A DNA stretch of 64,000 nucleotides, from positions 1 to 64,000 of the forward strand of contig NW_027018043.1 in NCBI RefSeq assembly GCF_032854445.1, read 5' to 3'. The notes under the pieces are model-generated. The model ran no database searches. It was not told the origin of the DNA and saw only the letters and a list, made by a program, of their open reading frames with translations. The position numbers and the translations under genes were made by a program. Source of the DNA: Liolophura sinensis. Lineage: Eukaryota; Mollusca; Polyplacophora; Chitonida; Chitonidae. Below, in pieces: positions 1 through 10,600 of this stretch (position 1 is the first letter of the stretch; each line of letters begins with the position of its first letter).

Positions 1-1
1 C

Positions 2-20
2 AAGACAATCTCAATGTCTT
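2..20. repeat. Inverted repeat AAGACA/TGTCTT, start of monomer
   Basis: AAGACA at 2-7 and its reverse complement TGTCTT at 15-20 flank a 7-base spacer, giving a 6-bp stem if single-stranded. The element is intact in nearly every monomer. Exceptions are the class around 23045, 37888, 40628 and 55471, which has a base change in the spacer (ACATTCTC), and the copies at 21406 and 38989, where a 12-bp deletion removes the right arm. CTAC-GT-GTAG follows at 24-33. Any protein-binding role is inference. Confidence 0.6.
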
Positions 21-158
21 TATCTACGTGTAGAAAAACCACACCATTTGTACATAAAAAACACAATATACTTGATACAGTCTGCTGTAAAAAGTAGACT
101 TAAACACTGACCGACATAATTAAGGTGCCAAAAGATGCGGAATTGGGCCAGGCATCGG

Positions 159-164
159 CAGCTG
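159..164. other. CAGCTG palindrome (E-box-like)
   Basis: CAGCTG occurs once per unit at this point in almost all monomers, preceded by GGCATCGG. It is lost in a few copies: CAGCTGATT copies keep it, but the copy at about 57829 reads CAGGTG. It has the E-box form CANNTG recognised by bHLH proteins in animals, fungi and plants, but a six-base palindrome alone is weak evidence of binding. Confidence 0.4.
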
Positions 165-191
165 TTTAAAAAATTGCAAATTTCCCTGGTT

Positions 192-223
192 TCCATGGAG
201 TAAGAGCCGTTGTTGGGCACGTG
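192..223. other. TCCATGGA palindrome and CACGTG E-box
   Basis: TCCATGGA (192-199) and CACGTG (218-223) lie 18 bp apart. CACGTG is kept in most monomers although the bases on either side are among the most variable in the unit (for example GGGCACGTGACTATGAC against AGGCACGTGATTTTGTC). Changed copies include CGCGTG (about 8948, 12250, 19429, 21072, 37007), CAGGTG (about 10599, 11699, 59538) and CACGTA (about 12806, 19975). Persistence of the core inside a variable stretch is visible; a function is inference. Confidence 0.45.
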
Positions 224-234
224 ACTATGACATC

Positions 235-250
235 AATGATCATTCAATTG
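235..250. repeat. Palindromic core AATGATCATT + CAATTG
   Basis: AATGATCATT (235-244) is a perfect 10-bp palindrome followed directly by CAATTG (245-250). The first palindrome is present in almost every monomer I read, in every subfamily; rare exceptions read TAATGATC, AATAATCA or AATGATTATT. The second alternates with CAATCG in a distinct subset of monomers. It is the strongest candidate in the unit for a fixed recognition site or a structural constraint. Confidence 0.55.
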
Positions 251-352
251 TCGCTACAGCCAAAAGTATTGGTCGGAGCGCAACGCGGTTTGCATCATTC
301 GATTTCTCGTCACAAAATACGTCAGATTAGCCTCTTACCAGCAGCACTGGAA

Positions 353-405
353 CGGTTTATCCACTTTTGCATTTTTGCCTGGTCTTTTTGTTAATTGAAA
401 TCGGC
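353..405 (+). other. T-rich strand-asymmetric tract
   Basis: A T-rich, A-poor stretch runs from the GGAACGG/GGAACAG conserved block to TTGTTAATT, with T runs of four to five broken by CCAC, GCA and GCCTGG. It is one of the best conserved parts of the monomer. Its strand asymmetry recurs every ~550 bp and may influence nucleosome placement. No terminator, origin or promoter role can be claimed from sequence alone. Confidence 0.4.
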
Positions 406-502
406 TACACTGTACTATGTACCATCGCGACTGGTCATTATTATATTCAAGTTTTGACTATAAGTTATGTGCCCTTCGGTAGCCCAGAAGACGTGAAATC
501 TT

Positions 503-515
503 TGGGCTAAGCCCA
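503..515. repeat. Inverted repeat TGGGCT-A-AGCCCA
   Basis: A 13-base inverted repeat with 6-bp arms (503-508 and 510-515) around a single central A. It is the most GC-rich palindrome in an otherwise AT-leaning unit and is present in most monomers. Subfamily variants weaken one arm, such as TGGGTTAAGCCCA around 8135 and 10336, TTGGGGTAAACCC around 26298 and 27948, and TTGGCCTAAGCCC around 14751 and 35641. Confidence 0.55.
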
Positions 516-2749
516 TTTAACTCACTCAGCAATTGTCTTACTTCTAAGTCCAAGACAATCTCAATGTCTTTATCTACGTGTAGAAAAACCACACCATTTG
601 TACATAAAAAACACAATATACTTGATACAGTCTGCTGTAAAAAGTACACTTAAACACTGACCGACATAATTAAGGTGCCAAAAGATGCGGAATTGGGCCA
701 GGCATTGGCAGCTGTTTAAAAAATTGCAAATTTCCCTGGTTTCCATGGAGTAAGAGCCGTTGTTGGGCACGTGACTTAGACATCAATGATTATTCAATTG
801 TCGGTACAGCCAAAAGTATTGGTCGGAGAGCAACGCGGTTTGCACCATTCGATTTCTCGTCACAAAATACGTCGTATTAGTCTCCTACCAGCAGCACTGG
901 AACAGTTTTTCCACTTTTGCATTTTTGCCTGGTCTTTTTGTTAATTGAAATCGGCTACACTGTACTATGTACCATCGCGACTGGTCATTACTATATTCAA
1001 CTTTTGACTATAAGTTATGTGCCCTTCGGTAGCCCAGAAGACGTCAAATCTTTGGGCTAAGCCATTTAACGCACTAACCAATTGTCTTACTTCTAAGTCC
1101 AAGACAATCTCAATGTCTTTATCTACGTGTAGAAAAACCACACCATTTGTACATAAAAAACACAAGGTACTAGATACAGTCTGCTGTAAAAAGTACAACT
1201 GATCACTGACCCACATCTATAAGGTTCTAATAGATGCGGAATTGGGCCAGGCATGGGCAGCTGTTATAAAATTGCATATTTCCCTGGTTTCCATGGAGTA
1301 ATAGCCGTTTGCTGGGCACGTGACTATGACATCAATGATCATTCAATTGTGGCTACAGCCAAAAGTAATGGTCGGAGAGCAACGCGGTTTGCACCATTCG
1401 ATTTCTCGTCACAAAATACATCGGATTAGTCTCTTACCAGCAGCACTGGAACAGTTTTTCCACTTTTGCATTTTTGCCTGGTCTTTTTGTTAATTGAAAT
1501 CGGCTACACTGTACTATGTACCATCGCGACTGGTCATTACTATATTCAAGTTTTGACTATAAGTTATGTGCCCTTCGGTAGCCCAGAAGACGTCAAATCT
1601 TTGGGCTAAGCCCATTTAACTCACTCAGCAATTGTCTTACTTCTAAGTCCAAGACAATCTCAATGTCTTTATCTACGTGTAGAAAAACCACACCATTTGT
1701 ACATAAAAAACACAATATACTTGATACAGTCTGCTGTAAAAAGTAGACTTAAACACTGACCGACATAATTAAGGTGCCAAAAGATGCGGAATTGGGCCAG
1801 GCATCGGCAGCTGTTTAAAAAATTGCAAATTTCCCTGGTTTCCATGGAGTAAGAGCCGTTGTTGGGCACGTGACTATGACATCAATGATCATTCAATTGT
1901 GGCTACAGCCAAAAGTATTGGTCGGAGCGCAACGCGGTTTGCATCATTCGATTTCTCGTCACAAAATACGTCGGATTAGCCTCTTACCAGCAGCACTGGA
2001 ACGGTTTATCCACTTTTGCATTTTTGCCTGGTCTTTTTGTTAATTGAAATCGGCTACACTGTACTATGTACCATCGCGACTGGTCATTATTATATTCAAG
2101 TTTTGACTATAAGTTATGTGCCCTTCGGTAGCCCAGAAGACGTCAAATCTTTGGGCTAAGCCCATTTAACTCACTAACCAATTGTCTTACTTCTAAGTCG
2201 AAGACAATCTCAATGTCTTTATCTACGTGTAGAAAAACCACACCATTTGTACATAAAAAACACAATATACTTGATACAGTCTGCTGTAAAAAGTACACTT
2301 AAACACTGACCGACATAATTAAGGTGCCAAAAGATGCGCAAATGGGCCAGGCATCTCCAGCTGTTTAAAAAATTGCAAATTTCCCTGGTTTCCATGGAGT
2401 AAGAGCCGTTGTTGGGCACGTGACTTAGACATCAATGATTATTCAATTGTCGGTACAGCCAAAAGTATTGGTCGGAGAGCAACGCGGTTTGCACCATTCG
2501 ATTTCTCGTCACAAAATACGTCGGATTAGCCTTTTACCAGCAGCACTGGAACAGTTTTTCCACTTTTGCATTTTTGCCTGGTCTTTTTGTTAATTGAAAT
2601 CGGCTACACTGTACTATGTACCATCGCGACTGGTCATTACTATATTCAACTTTTGACTATAAGTTATGTGCCCTTCGGTAGCCCAGAAGACGTCAAATCT
2701 TTGGGCTAAGCCCATTTAACGCACTAACCAATTGTCTTACTTCTAAGTC

Positions 2750-5700
2750 CAAGACAATCTCAATGTCTTTATCTACGTGTAGAAAAACCACACCATGTGT
2801 ACATAAAAAACACAAGGTACTAGATACAGTCTGCTGTAAAAAGTACACTTGAACACTGACCCACAAAAAAAAGGTGCCAAAAGATGCCGAATTGGGCCAG
2901 GCATCGGCAGCTGTTTAAAAAATTGCAAATTTCCCTGGTTTCCATGGAGTAAGAGCCGTTGCTGGGCACGTGATTATGACATCAATGATCATTCAATTGT
3001 GGCTACAGCCAAAAGTATTGGTCGGAGAGCAACGCGGTTTGCACCATTCGATTTTTCGTCACAAAATACGTCGGATTAGTCTCTTACCAGCAGCACTGGA
3101 ACGGTTTCTCCACATTTGCATTTTTGCCTGGTCTTTTTGTTAATTGAAATCGGCTACACTGTACTATGTACCATCGCGACTGGTCATTACTATATTCAAC
3201 TTTTGACTATAAGTTATGTGCCCTTCGGTAGCCCAGATGACGTCAAATCTTTGGGCTAAGCCCATTTAACTCACTCAGCAATTGTCTTACTTTTAAGTCC
3301 AAGACAATCTCAATGTCTTTATCTACGTGTAGAAAAACCACACCATTCGTACAGAAAAAACACAAGGTACTAGATACAGTCTGCTGTAAAAAGTACAACA
3401 GATCACTGACCCACATCTATAAGGTTCTAATAGATGCAGAATTGGGCCAGGCATATGCAGCTGTTATAAAATTGCAAATTTCCCTGGTTTCCATGGAGTA
3501 AGAGCCGTTGCTGGGCACGTTACTATGACATTAATAATCATTCAATTGTGGCTACAGCCAAAAGTAATGGTCGGAGAGCAACGCGGTTTGCACCATTCGA
3601 TTTCTCGTCACAAAATACGTCGCATTAGCCTCTTACCAGGAGCACTGGAACGGTTTTTTTCACTTTTGCATTTTTGCATGGTCTTTTTGTTAATTGAAAT
3701 CGGCTACACTGTACTATGTACCATCGCGACTGGTCATTACTATATTCAACTTTTGACTATAAGTTATGTGCCCTTCGGTAGCCCAGAAGACGTCAAATCT
3801 TTGGGCTAAGCCCATTTAACTCACTCAGCAATTATCTTACTTTTAAGTCCAAGACAATCTCAATGTCTTTATCTACGTGTAGAAAAACCACACCATTCGT
3901 ACAGAAAAAACACAAGGTACTAGATACAGTCTGCTGTAAAAAGTACAACTGATCACTGACCCACATCTATAAGGTTCTAATAGATGCGGAATTGGGCCAG
4001 GCATGGGCAGCTGTTATAAAATTGCATATTTCCCTGGTTTCCATGGAGTAATAGCCGTTGCTGGGCACGTGACTATGACATCAATGATCATTCAATTGTG
4101 GCTACAGCCAAAAGTAATGGTCGGAGAGCAACGCGGTTTGCACCATTCGATTTCTCGTCAAAAAATACGTCGGATTAGTCTCTTACCAGCAGCACTGGAA
4201 CAGTTTTTCCACTTTTGCATTTTTGCCTGGTCTTTTTGTTAATTGAAATCGGCTACACTGTACTATGTACCATCGCGACTGGTCATTACTATATTCAAGT
4301 TTGGACTATAAGTTATGTGCCCTTCGGTAGCCCAGAAGACGTCAAATCTTTGGGCTAAGCCCATTTAACGCACTAACCAATTGTCTTACTTCTAAGTCCA
4401 AGACAATCTCAATGTCTTTATCTACGTGTAGAAAAACCACACCATTTGTACATAAAAAACACAAGGTACTAGATACAGTCTGCTGTAAAAAGTACACTTG
4501 AACACTGACCCACAAAAAAAAGGTGCCAAAAGATGCCGAATTGGGCCAGGCAGCTGTTTAAAAAATTGCAAATTTCCCTGGTTTCCATGGAGTAAGAGCC
4601 GTTGCTGGGCACGTGATTATGACATCAATGATCATTCAATTGTGGCTACAGCCAAAAGTATTGGTCGGAGAGCAACGCGGTTTGCACCATTCGATTTTTC
4701 GTCACAAAATACGTCGGATTAGCCTCTTACCAGCAGCACTGGAACGGTTTCTCCACATTTGCATTTTTGCCTGGTCTTTTTGTTAATTGAAATCGGCTAC
4801 ACTGTACTATGTACCATCGCGACTGGTCATTACTATATTCAACTTTTGACTATAAGTTATGTGCCCTTCGGTAGCCCAGAAGACGTCAAATCTTTGGGCT
4901 AAGCCCATTTAACTCACTCAGCAATTGTCTTACTTTTAAGTCCAAGACAATCTCAATGTCTTTATCTACGTGTAGAAAAGCCACACCATTCGTACAGAAA
5001 AAACACAAGGTACTAGATACAGTCTGCTGTAAAAAGTACAACTGATCACTGACCCACATCTATAAGGTTCTAATAGATGCAGAATTGGGCCAGGCATATG
5101 CAGCTGTTATAAAATTGCAAATTTCCCTGGTTTCCATGGAGTAAGAGCCGTTGCTGGGCACGTGACTATGACATCAATAATCATTCAATTGTGGCTACAG
5201 CCAAAAGTAATGGTCGGAGAGCAACGCGGTTTGCACCATTCGATTTCTCGTCACAAAATACGTCGCATTAGCCTCTTACCAGGAGCACTGGAACGGTTTT
5301 TCCACTTTTGCATTTTTGCCTGGTCTTTATGTTAATTGAAATCGGCTACACTGTACTATGTACCATCGCGACTGGTCATTACTATATTCAACTTTTGACT
5401 ATAAGTTATGTGCCCTTCGGTAGCCCAGAAGACGTCAAATCTTTGGGCTAAGCCCATTTAACTCACTCAGCAATTATCTTACTTTTAAGTCCAAGACAAT
5501 CTCAATGTCTTTATCTACGTGTAGAAAAACCACACCATTCGTACAGAAAAAAACACAAGGTACTAGATACAGTCTGCTGTAAAAAGTACAACTGATCACT
5601 GACCCACATCTATAAGGTTCTAATAGATGCGGAATTGGGCCAGGCATGGGCAGCTGTTATAAAATTGCATATTTCCCTGGTTTCCATGGAGTAATAGCCG

Positions 5701-6041
5701 TTGCTGGGCACGTGACTATGACATCAATGATCATTCAATTGTGGCTACAGCCAAAAGTAATGGTCGGAGAGCAACGCGGTTTGCACCATTCGATTTCTCG
5801 TCACAAAATACGTCGGATTAGTCTCTTACCAGCAGCACTGGAACAGTTTTTCCACTTTTGCATTTTTGCCTGGTCTTTTTGTTAATTGAAATCGGCTACA
5901 CTGTACTATGTACCATCGCGACTGGTCATTACTATATTTAAGTTTTGACTATAAGATATGTGCCCTTCGGTAGCCCAGAAGACGTCAAATCTTTGGGCTA
6001 AGCCCATTTAACTCACTCAGCAATTGTCTTACTTCTAAGTC
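2750..6041 (+). repeat. Second trimeric repeat, two copies
   Basis: Monomers 2750, 3300 and 3850 are repeated as 4399, 4943 and 5492. The offset is 1,649 bp at first and about 1,643 bp after a 6-bp deletion in 4399. The first monomer of each trimer carries a distinctive A run in the switch segment (CCCACAAAAAAAAGGTGCC). The third resembles the third monomer of the preceding trimer, so the two trimers look like sister units that diverged before each was duplicated. Confidence 0.8.
4399..4942 (+). repeat. 544-bp monomer with 6-bp deletion
   Basis: At about 4548-4554 the usual GGCATCGGCAGCTG is reduced to GGCAGCTG. The lost six bases lie between two GGCA direct repeats, which fits replication slippage or a short repeat-mediated deletion. 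Its partner monomer at 2750 has the full sequence, so the loss followed the trimer duplication. Confidence 0.8.
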
Positions 6042-6529
6042 CAAGACAATCTCAATGTCTTTATCTACGTGTAGAAAAACCACACCATTTGTACATAAAA
6101 AACACAATATACTTGATACAGTCTGCTGTAAAAAGTAGACTTAAACACTGACCGACATAATTAAGGTGCCAAAAGATGCGGAATTGGGCCAGGCATCGGC
6201 AGCTGTTTAAAAAATTGCAAATTTCTCTGGTTTCCATGGAGTAGGAGCCGTTGTTGGGCACGTGACTATGACATCAATGATCATTTAATTGTCGCTACAG
6301 CCAAAAGTATTGGTCGGAGAGCAACGCGGTTTGCATCATTCGATTTGTCGTCACAAAATACGTCGGATTAGCCTCTTACCAGCAGCACTGGAACGGTTTC
6401 TCCACATTTGCATTTTTGCCTGGTCTTTTTGTTAATTGAAATCGGCTACACTGTACTATGTACCAGAAGACGTCAAATCTTTGGGCTAAGCCCATTTCAC
6501 TCACTCAGCAATTGTCTTACTTTTAAGTC
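6042..6529 (+). repeat. 488-bp monomer with 62-bp deletion
   Basis: The unit is 62 bp short. After CTATGTACCA at about 6456-6465 it continues directly with GAAGACGTC, skipping the stretch that normally starts TCGCGACTGG and ends GGTAGCCCA. CCA is present at both ends of the lost segment, so three bases of microhomology sit at the junction. The left part of the unit belongs to the same subfamily as the monomers at 1 and 1650. Confidence 0.85.
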
Positions 6530-7629
6530 CAAGACAATCTCAATGTCTTTATCTACGTGTAGAAAAACCACACCATTTGTACATAAAAAACACAAAGTAC
6601 TAGATACAGTCTGCTGTAAAAAGTACAACTGATCAATGACCCACATCTATAAGGTTCTAATAGATGCGGAATTGGGCCAGGCATGGGCAGCTGTTATAAA
6701 ATTGCATATTTCCCTGGTTTCCATGGAGTAAGAGCCGTTGCTGGGCACGTGACTATGACATCAATGATCATTCAATTGTGGCTACAGCCAAAAGTAATGG
6801 TCGGAGAGCAACGCGGTTTGCACCATTCGATTTCTCGTCACAAAATACGTCGGATTAGCCTCTTACCAGCAGCACTGGAACAGTTTTTCCACTTTTGCAT
6901 TTTTGCCTGGTGTTTTTGTTAATTGAAATCGGCTACACTGTACTATGTACCATCGCGACTGGTCATTACTATATTCAACTTTTGACTATAAGTTATGTGC
7001 CCTTCGGTAGCCCAGAAGACGTCAAATCTTTGGGCTAAGCCCATTTAACTCACTCAGCAATTGTCTTACTTTTAAGTCCAAGACAATCTCAATGTCTTTA
7101 TCTACGTGTAGAAAAAACCACACCATTCGTACATAAAAAACACAATATACTTGATACAGTCTGCTGTAAAAAGTACACTTAAACACTGACCGACATAATT
7201 AAGGTGCCAAAAGATGGGGAATTGGGCCAGGCATTGGCAGCTGTTTAAAAAATTGCAAATTTCCCTGGTTTGCATGGAGTAAGAGCCGTTGTTGGGCACG
7301 TGACTATGACATCAATGATCATTCAATTGTCGCTACAGCCAAAAGTATTGGTCGGAGAGCAACGCGGTTTGCACCATTAGATTTCTCGTCACAAAATACG
7401 TCGGATTAGCCTCTTACCAGCAGCACTAGAAAAGTTTCTACACTTTTGAATTTTTGCCTGGTCTTTTTGTTAATTGAAATCGGCTACACTGTACTATGTA
7501 CCATCGCGACTGGTCATTACTATATTCAACTTTTGACTATAAGTTATGTGCCCTTCGGTAGCCCAGAAGACGTCAAATCTTTGGGCTAAGCCCATTTAAC
7601 GCACTAACCAATTGTCTTACTTCTAAATC
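6530..7629 (+). repeat. Two transitional monomers
   Basis: Monomer 6530 has the switch segment of the 1100/3850 subfamily (CAACTGATC... then TCTATAAGGTTC). Monomer 7079 is closer to 551/2200 but has private changes: GATGGGGAATTGG, TTTGCATGGAG and ACTAGAAAAGTTTCTAC. They separate the trimer blocks on the left from the block beginning at 7630 and do not repeat as a pair elsewhere in the window. Confidence 0.6.
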
Positions 7630-10600
7630 CAAGACAATCTCAATGTCTTTATCTACGTGTAGAAAAACCACACCATTCGTACATAAAAAAACACAAGGTA
7701 CTTGATACAGTCTGCTGTAAAAAGTAGACTTAAACACTGACCCACATAAATAAGGTGCCAAAAGATGCGGAATTGGGCCAGGCATCGGCAGCTGTTTAAA
7801 AATTGCAAATTTCAATGGTTTCCATGGAGTAAGAGCCGTTGTTGAGCACGTGACTATGACATCAATGATCATTCAATCGTCGCTACAGCCAAAAGTATTG
7901 GTCGGAGAGTAACGCGGTTTGCACCATTCGATTTCTCGTCAAAGAATACGTCGGATTAGCCTCTTACCAGCAGCACTGGAACAGGTTTTCCACTTTTGCA
8001 TTTTTGCCTGGTCTTTTTGTTAATTGAAATCGCCTACACTGTACTATGTACCATCGCGATTAGTCATTACTATATTCAAATTTTGACCATAAGTTATGTG
8101 CCCTTCGGTAGCCCAGAAGACGTCAAATCTTTGGGTTAAGCCCATTTAAGTCACCCAGCAATTGTCTTACTTCTAAGTCCAAGACAATCTCAATGTCTTT
8201 ATCTACGTGTAGAAAAACCACACCATTCGTACATAAAAAACACAAAGTACTAGATACAGTCTGCTGTAAAAAGTACAATTGAACACTGACCCACATCAGT
8301 AAGGTGCCAAAAGATGCGGAATTGGGCCAGGCATCGGCAGCTGTTTAAAAAATTGCAAATTTCCCTGGTTTCCATGGAGTAAGAGCCGTTGTTGGGCACG
8401 TGATATTGTCATCAATGATCATTCAATTGTGGCTACAGCCAAAAGTATTGGTCGGAGAGCAACGCGGTTTACACCATTCGATTTCTCGTCACAAAATACG
8501 TCGGATTAGTCTCTTACCAGCAGCACTGGAACAGTTTTTCCACTTTTGCATTTTTGCCTGGTCTTTTTGTTAATTGAATTCGGCTACACTGTACTATGTA
8601 CCATCGCGACTGGTCATTACTATATTCAACTTTTGAATATAAGTTATGTGCCCTATGGTAGCGCAGAAGCCGTCAAATCTTTGGGCTAAGCCCATTTAAG
8701 TCACCCAGCAATTGTCTTACTTCTAAGTCCAAGACAATCTCAATGTCTTTATCTACGTGATAGAAAAACCACACCATTTGTACATAAAAAACAGAAAGTA
8801 CTAGATACAGTCTGCTGTAAAAAGTACAATTGAACACTGACCCACATCAATAAGGTGCCAAAAGATGCGGAATTGGGCCAGGCATCGGCAGCTGTTTAAA
8901 AAATTGCAAATTTCATTGGTTTCCATGGAGTAAGAGCCGTTGCTAGGCGCGTGATTTTGTCATCAATGATCATTCAATTGTCGCTACAGCCAAAAGTATT
9001 GGTCAGAGAGCAACGCGGTTTGCACCATTCGATTTCTCGTCACAAAATACGTCGGATTAGCCTCTTACCAGCAGCAGTGGAACGGTTTTTCCACTTTTCC
9101 ATTTTTGGGTGGTCTTTTTGTTAATTGAAATCGGCTACACTGTACTATGTACCATTGCGACTGGTCATTACTATATTCAACTTTTGACTATAAGTTATGT
9201 GCCCTTCGGTAGCCCAGAAGACGTCAAATCTTTGGGCTAAGCCTATTTAACTCACCCAGCAATTGTCTTACTTCTAAGTCCAAGACAATCTCAATGTCTT
9301 TATCTACGTGTAGAAAAACCACACCATTCGTACATAAAAAAACACAATATACTTGATACAGTCTGCTGTAAAAAGTAGACTTAAACACTGACCCACATAA
9401 ATAAGGTGCCAAAAGATGCGGAATTGGGCCAGGCATCGGCAGCTGTTTAAAAATTGGAAATTTCCCTGGTTTCCATGGAGTAAGAGCCGTTGTTGGGCAC
9501 GTGACTATGACATCAATGATCATTCAATTGTCGCTACAGCCAAAAGTATTGGTCGGAGAGCAACGCGGTTTGCACCATTCGATTTCTCGTCACAAAATAC
9601 GTCGGATTAGTCTCTTACCAGCAGCACTGGAACGGTTTTTCCACTTTTGCATTTTTGCCTGGTCTTTTTGTTAAAAGAAATCGGCCACACTGTACTATGT
9701 ACCATCGCGATTGGTCGTTACTATATTCAACTTTTGACTATAAGTTATGTGCCCTTCGGTAGCCCAGAAGACGTCAAATCTTTGGGCTAAGCCCATTTAA
9801 CTCACCCAGCAATTGTCTTACTTCTAAGTCCAAGACAATCTCAATGTCTTTATCTACGTGTAGAAAAACAACACCATTGGTACATATAAAAACACAAGGT
9901 ACTTGATACAGTCTGCTGTAAAAAGTAGACTTAAACACTGACCCACATAAATAAGGTGCCAAAAGATGCGGAATTGGGCCAGGCATCGGCAGCTGTTTAA
10001 AAATTGCAAATTTCAATGGTTTCCATGGAGTAAGAGCCGTTGTTGGGCACGTGACTATGACATCAATGATCATTCAATTGTCGCTACAGCCAAAAGTATT
10101 GGTCGGAGAGTAACGCGGTTTGCACCATTCGATTTCTCGTCAAAGAATACGTCGGATTAGCCTCTTACCAGCAGCACTGGAACAGGTTTTCCACTTTTGC
10201 ATTTTTGCCTGGTCTTTTTGTTAATTGAAATCGCCTACACTGTACTATGTACCATCGCGACTGGTCATTACTATATTCAAATTTTGACCATAAGTTATGT
10301 GCCCTTCGGTAGCCCAGAAGACGTCAAATCTTTGGGTTAAGCCCATTTAAGTCACCCAGCAATTGTCTTACTTCTAAGTCGAAGACAATCTCAATGTCTT
10401 TATCTACGTGTAGAAAAACCACACCATTCGTACATAAAAAACACAAAGTACTAGATACAGTCTGCTGTAAAAAGTACAATTGAACACTGACCCACATCAG
10501 TAAGGTGCCAAAAGATGCGGAATTGGGCCAGGCATCGGCAGCTGTTTAAAAAATTGGAAATTTCCCTGGTTTCCATGGAGTAAGAGCCGTTTCTGGGCAG

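Larger units (their letters stand above)
1..550 (+). repeat. Reference monomer used for landmark positions
   Basis: This 550-bp unit is used to place internal landmarks. In order it holds a short inverted repeat at its left end, an A-rich stretch (about 52-105), a switch segment that differs between subfamilies (about 95-135), CAGCTG, an A/T run after it (TTTAAAAAATTGCAAATTT), CCATGG, a second variable stretch (about 185-232) containing CACGTG, a palindromic core (235-250), a conserved stretch around ATTTCTCGTCA, a T-rich strand-asymmetric tract (about 353-405), and a GC-rich inverted repeat near its right end. I see no internal sub-repeat that would make the 550-bp unit a multimer of something shorter. 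This copy has a private change in the usual GACGTC near 491 (GACGTG). Confidence 0.9.
1..2749 (+). repeat. Trimeric repeat, 1.65-kb unit, about 1.7 copies
   Basis: Monomers at 1, 551 and 1100 form a trimer, and 1650 and 2200 repeat the first two at an offset of 1,649 bp. Monomers 1 and 1650 share a switch segment beginning GACTTAAACACTGACCGACA; 551 and 2200 share the CACTTAAAC version. The pairs differ by only a few bases, for example CGCTACAGCC against GGCTACAGCC near 253/1902. The array may continue to the left of the window in the same pattern. Confidence 0.8.

Noticed and set aside
80-130. Hammerhead ribozyme, known in some satellites of about this size
   Set aside because: CTGATCA in the switch segment resembles the CTGANGA core, but the G is missing. 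I found no CTGANGA on either strand with a matching GAAA and cleavage site.
280-320. CENP-B box
   Set aside because: TTCGATTTCTCGTCA begins with TTCG but lacks the required downstream A and CGGG. No other place in the monomer on either strand fits the box.
290-490. Pol III A/B boxes or a tRNA-derived element
   Set aside because: TAGCCCAG and CATTCGATTTC partly match A and B boxes, but they are in the wrong order and about 360 bp apart when read across monomers. No cloverleaf can be drawn.
503-515. Rho-independent terminator at TGGGCTAAGCCCA
   Set aside because: The one-base loop cannot form a normal hairpin, no U-run follows, and there is no upstream gene.
9224-9523. Recurring 91-99 codon minus-strand frames (also 7573, 9774, 10874, 25187, 31783 and others)
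   Set aside because: They recur because the monomer recurs. Starts and stops change with single bases, plus-strand frames overlap them, and I see no protein motif.
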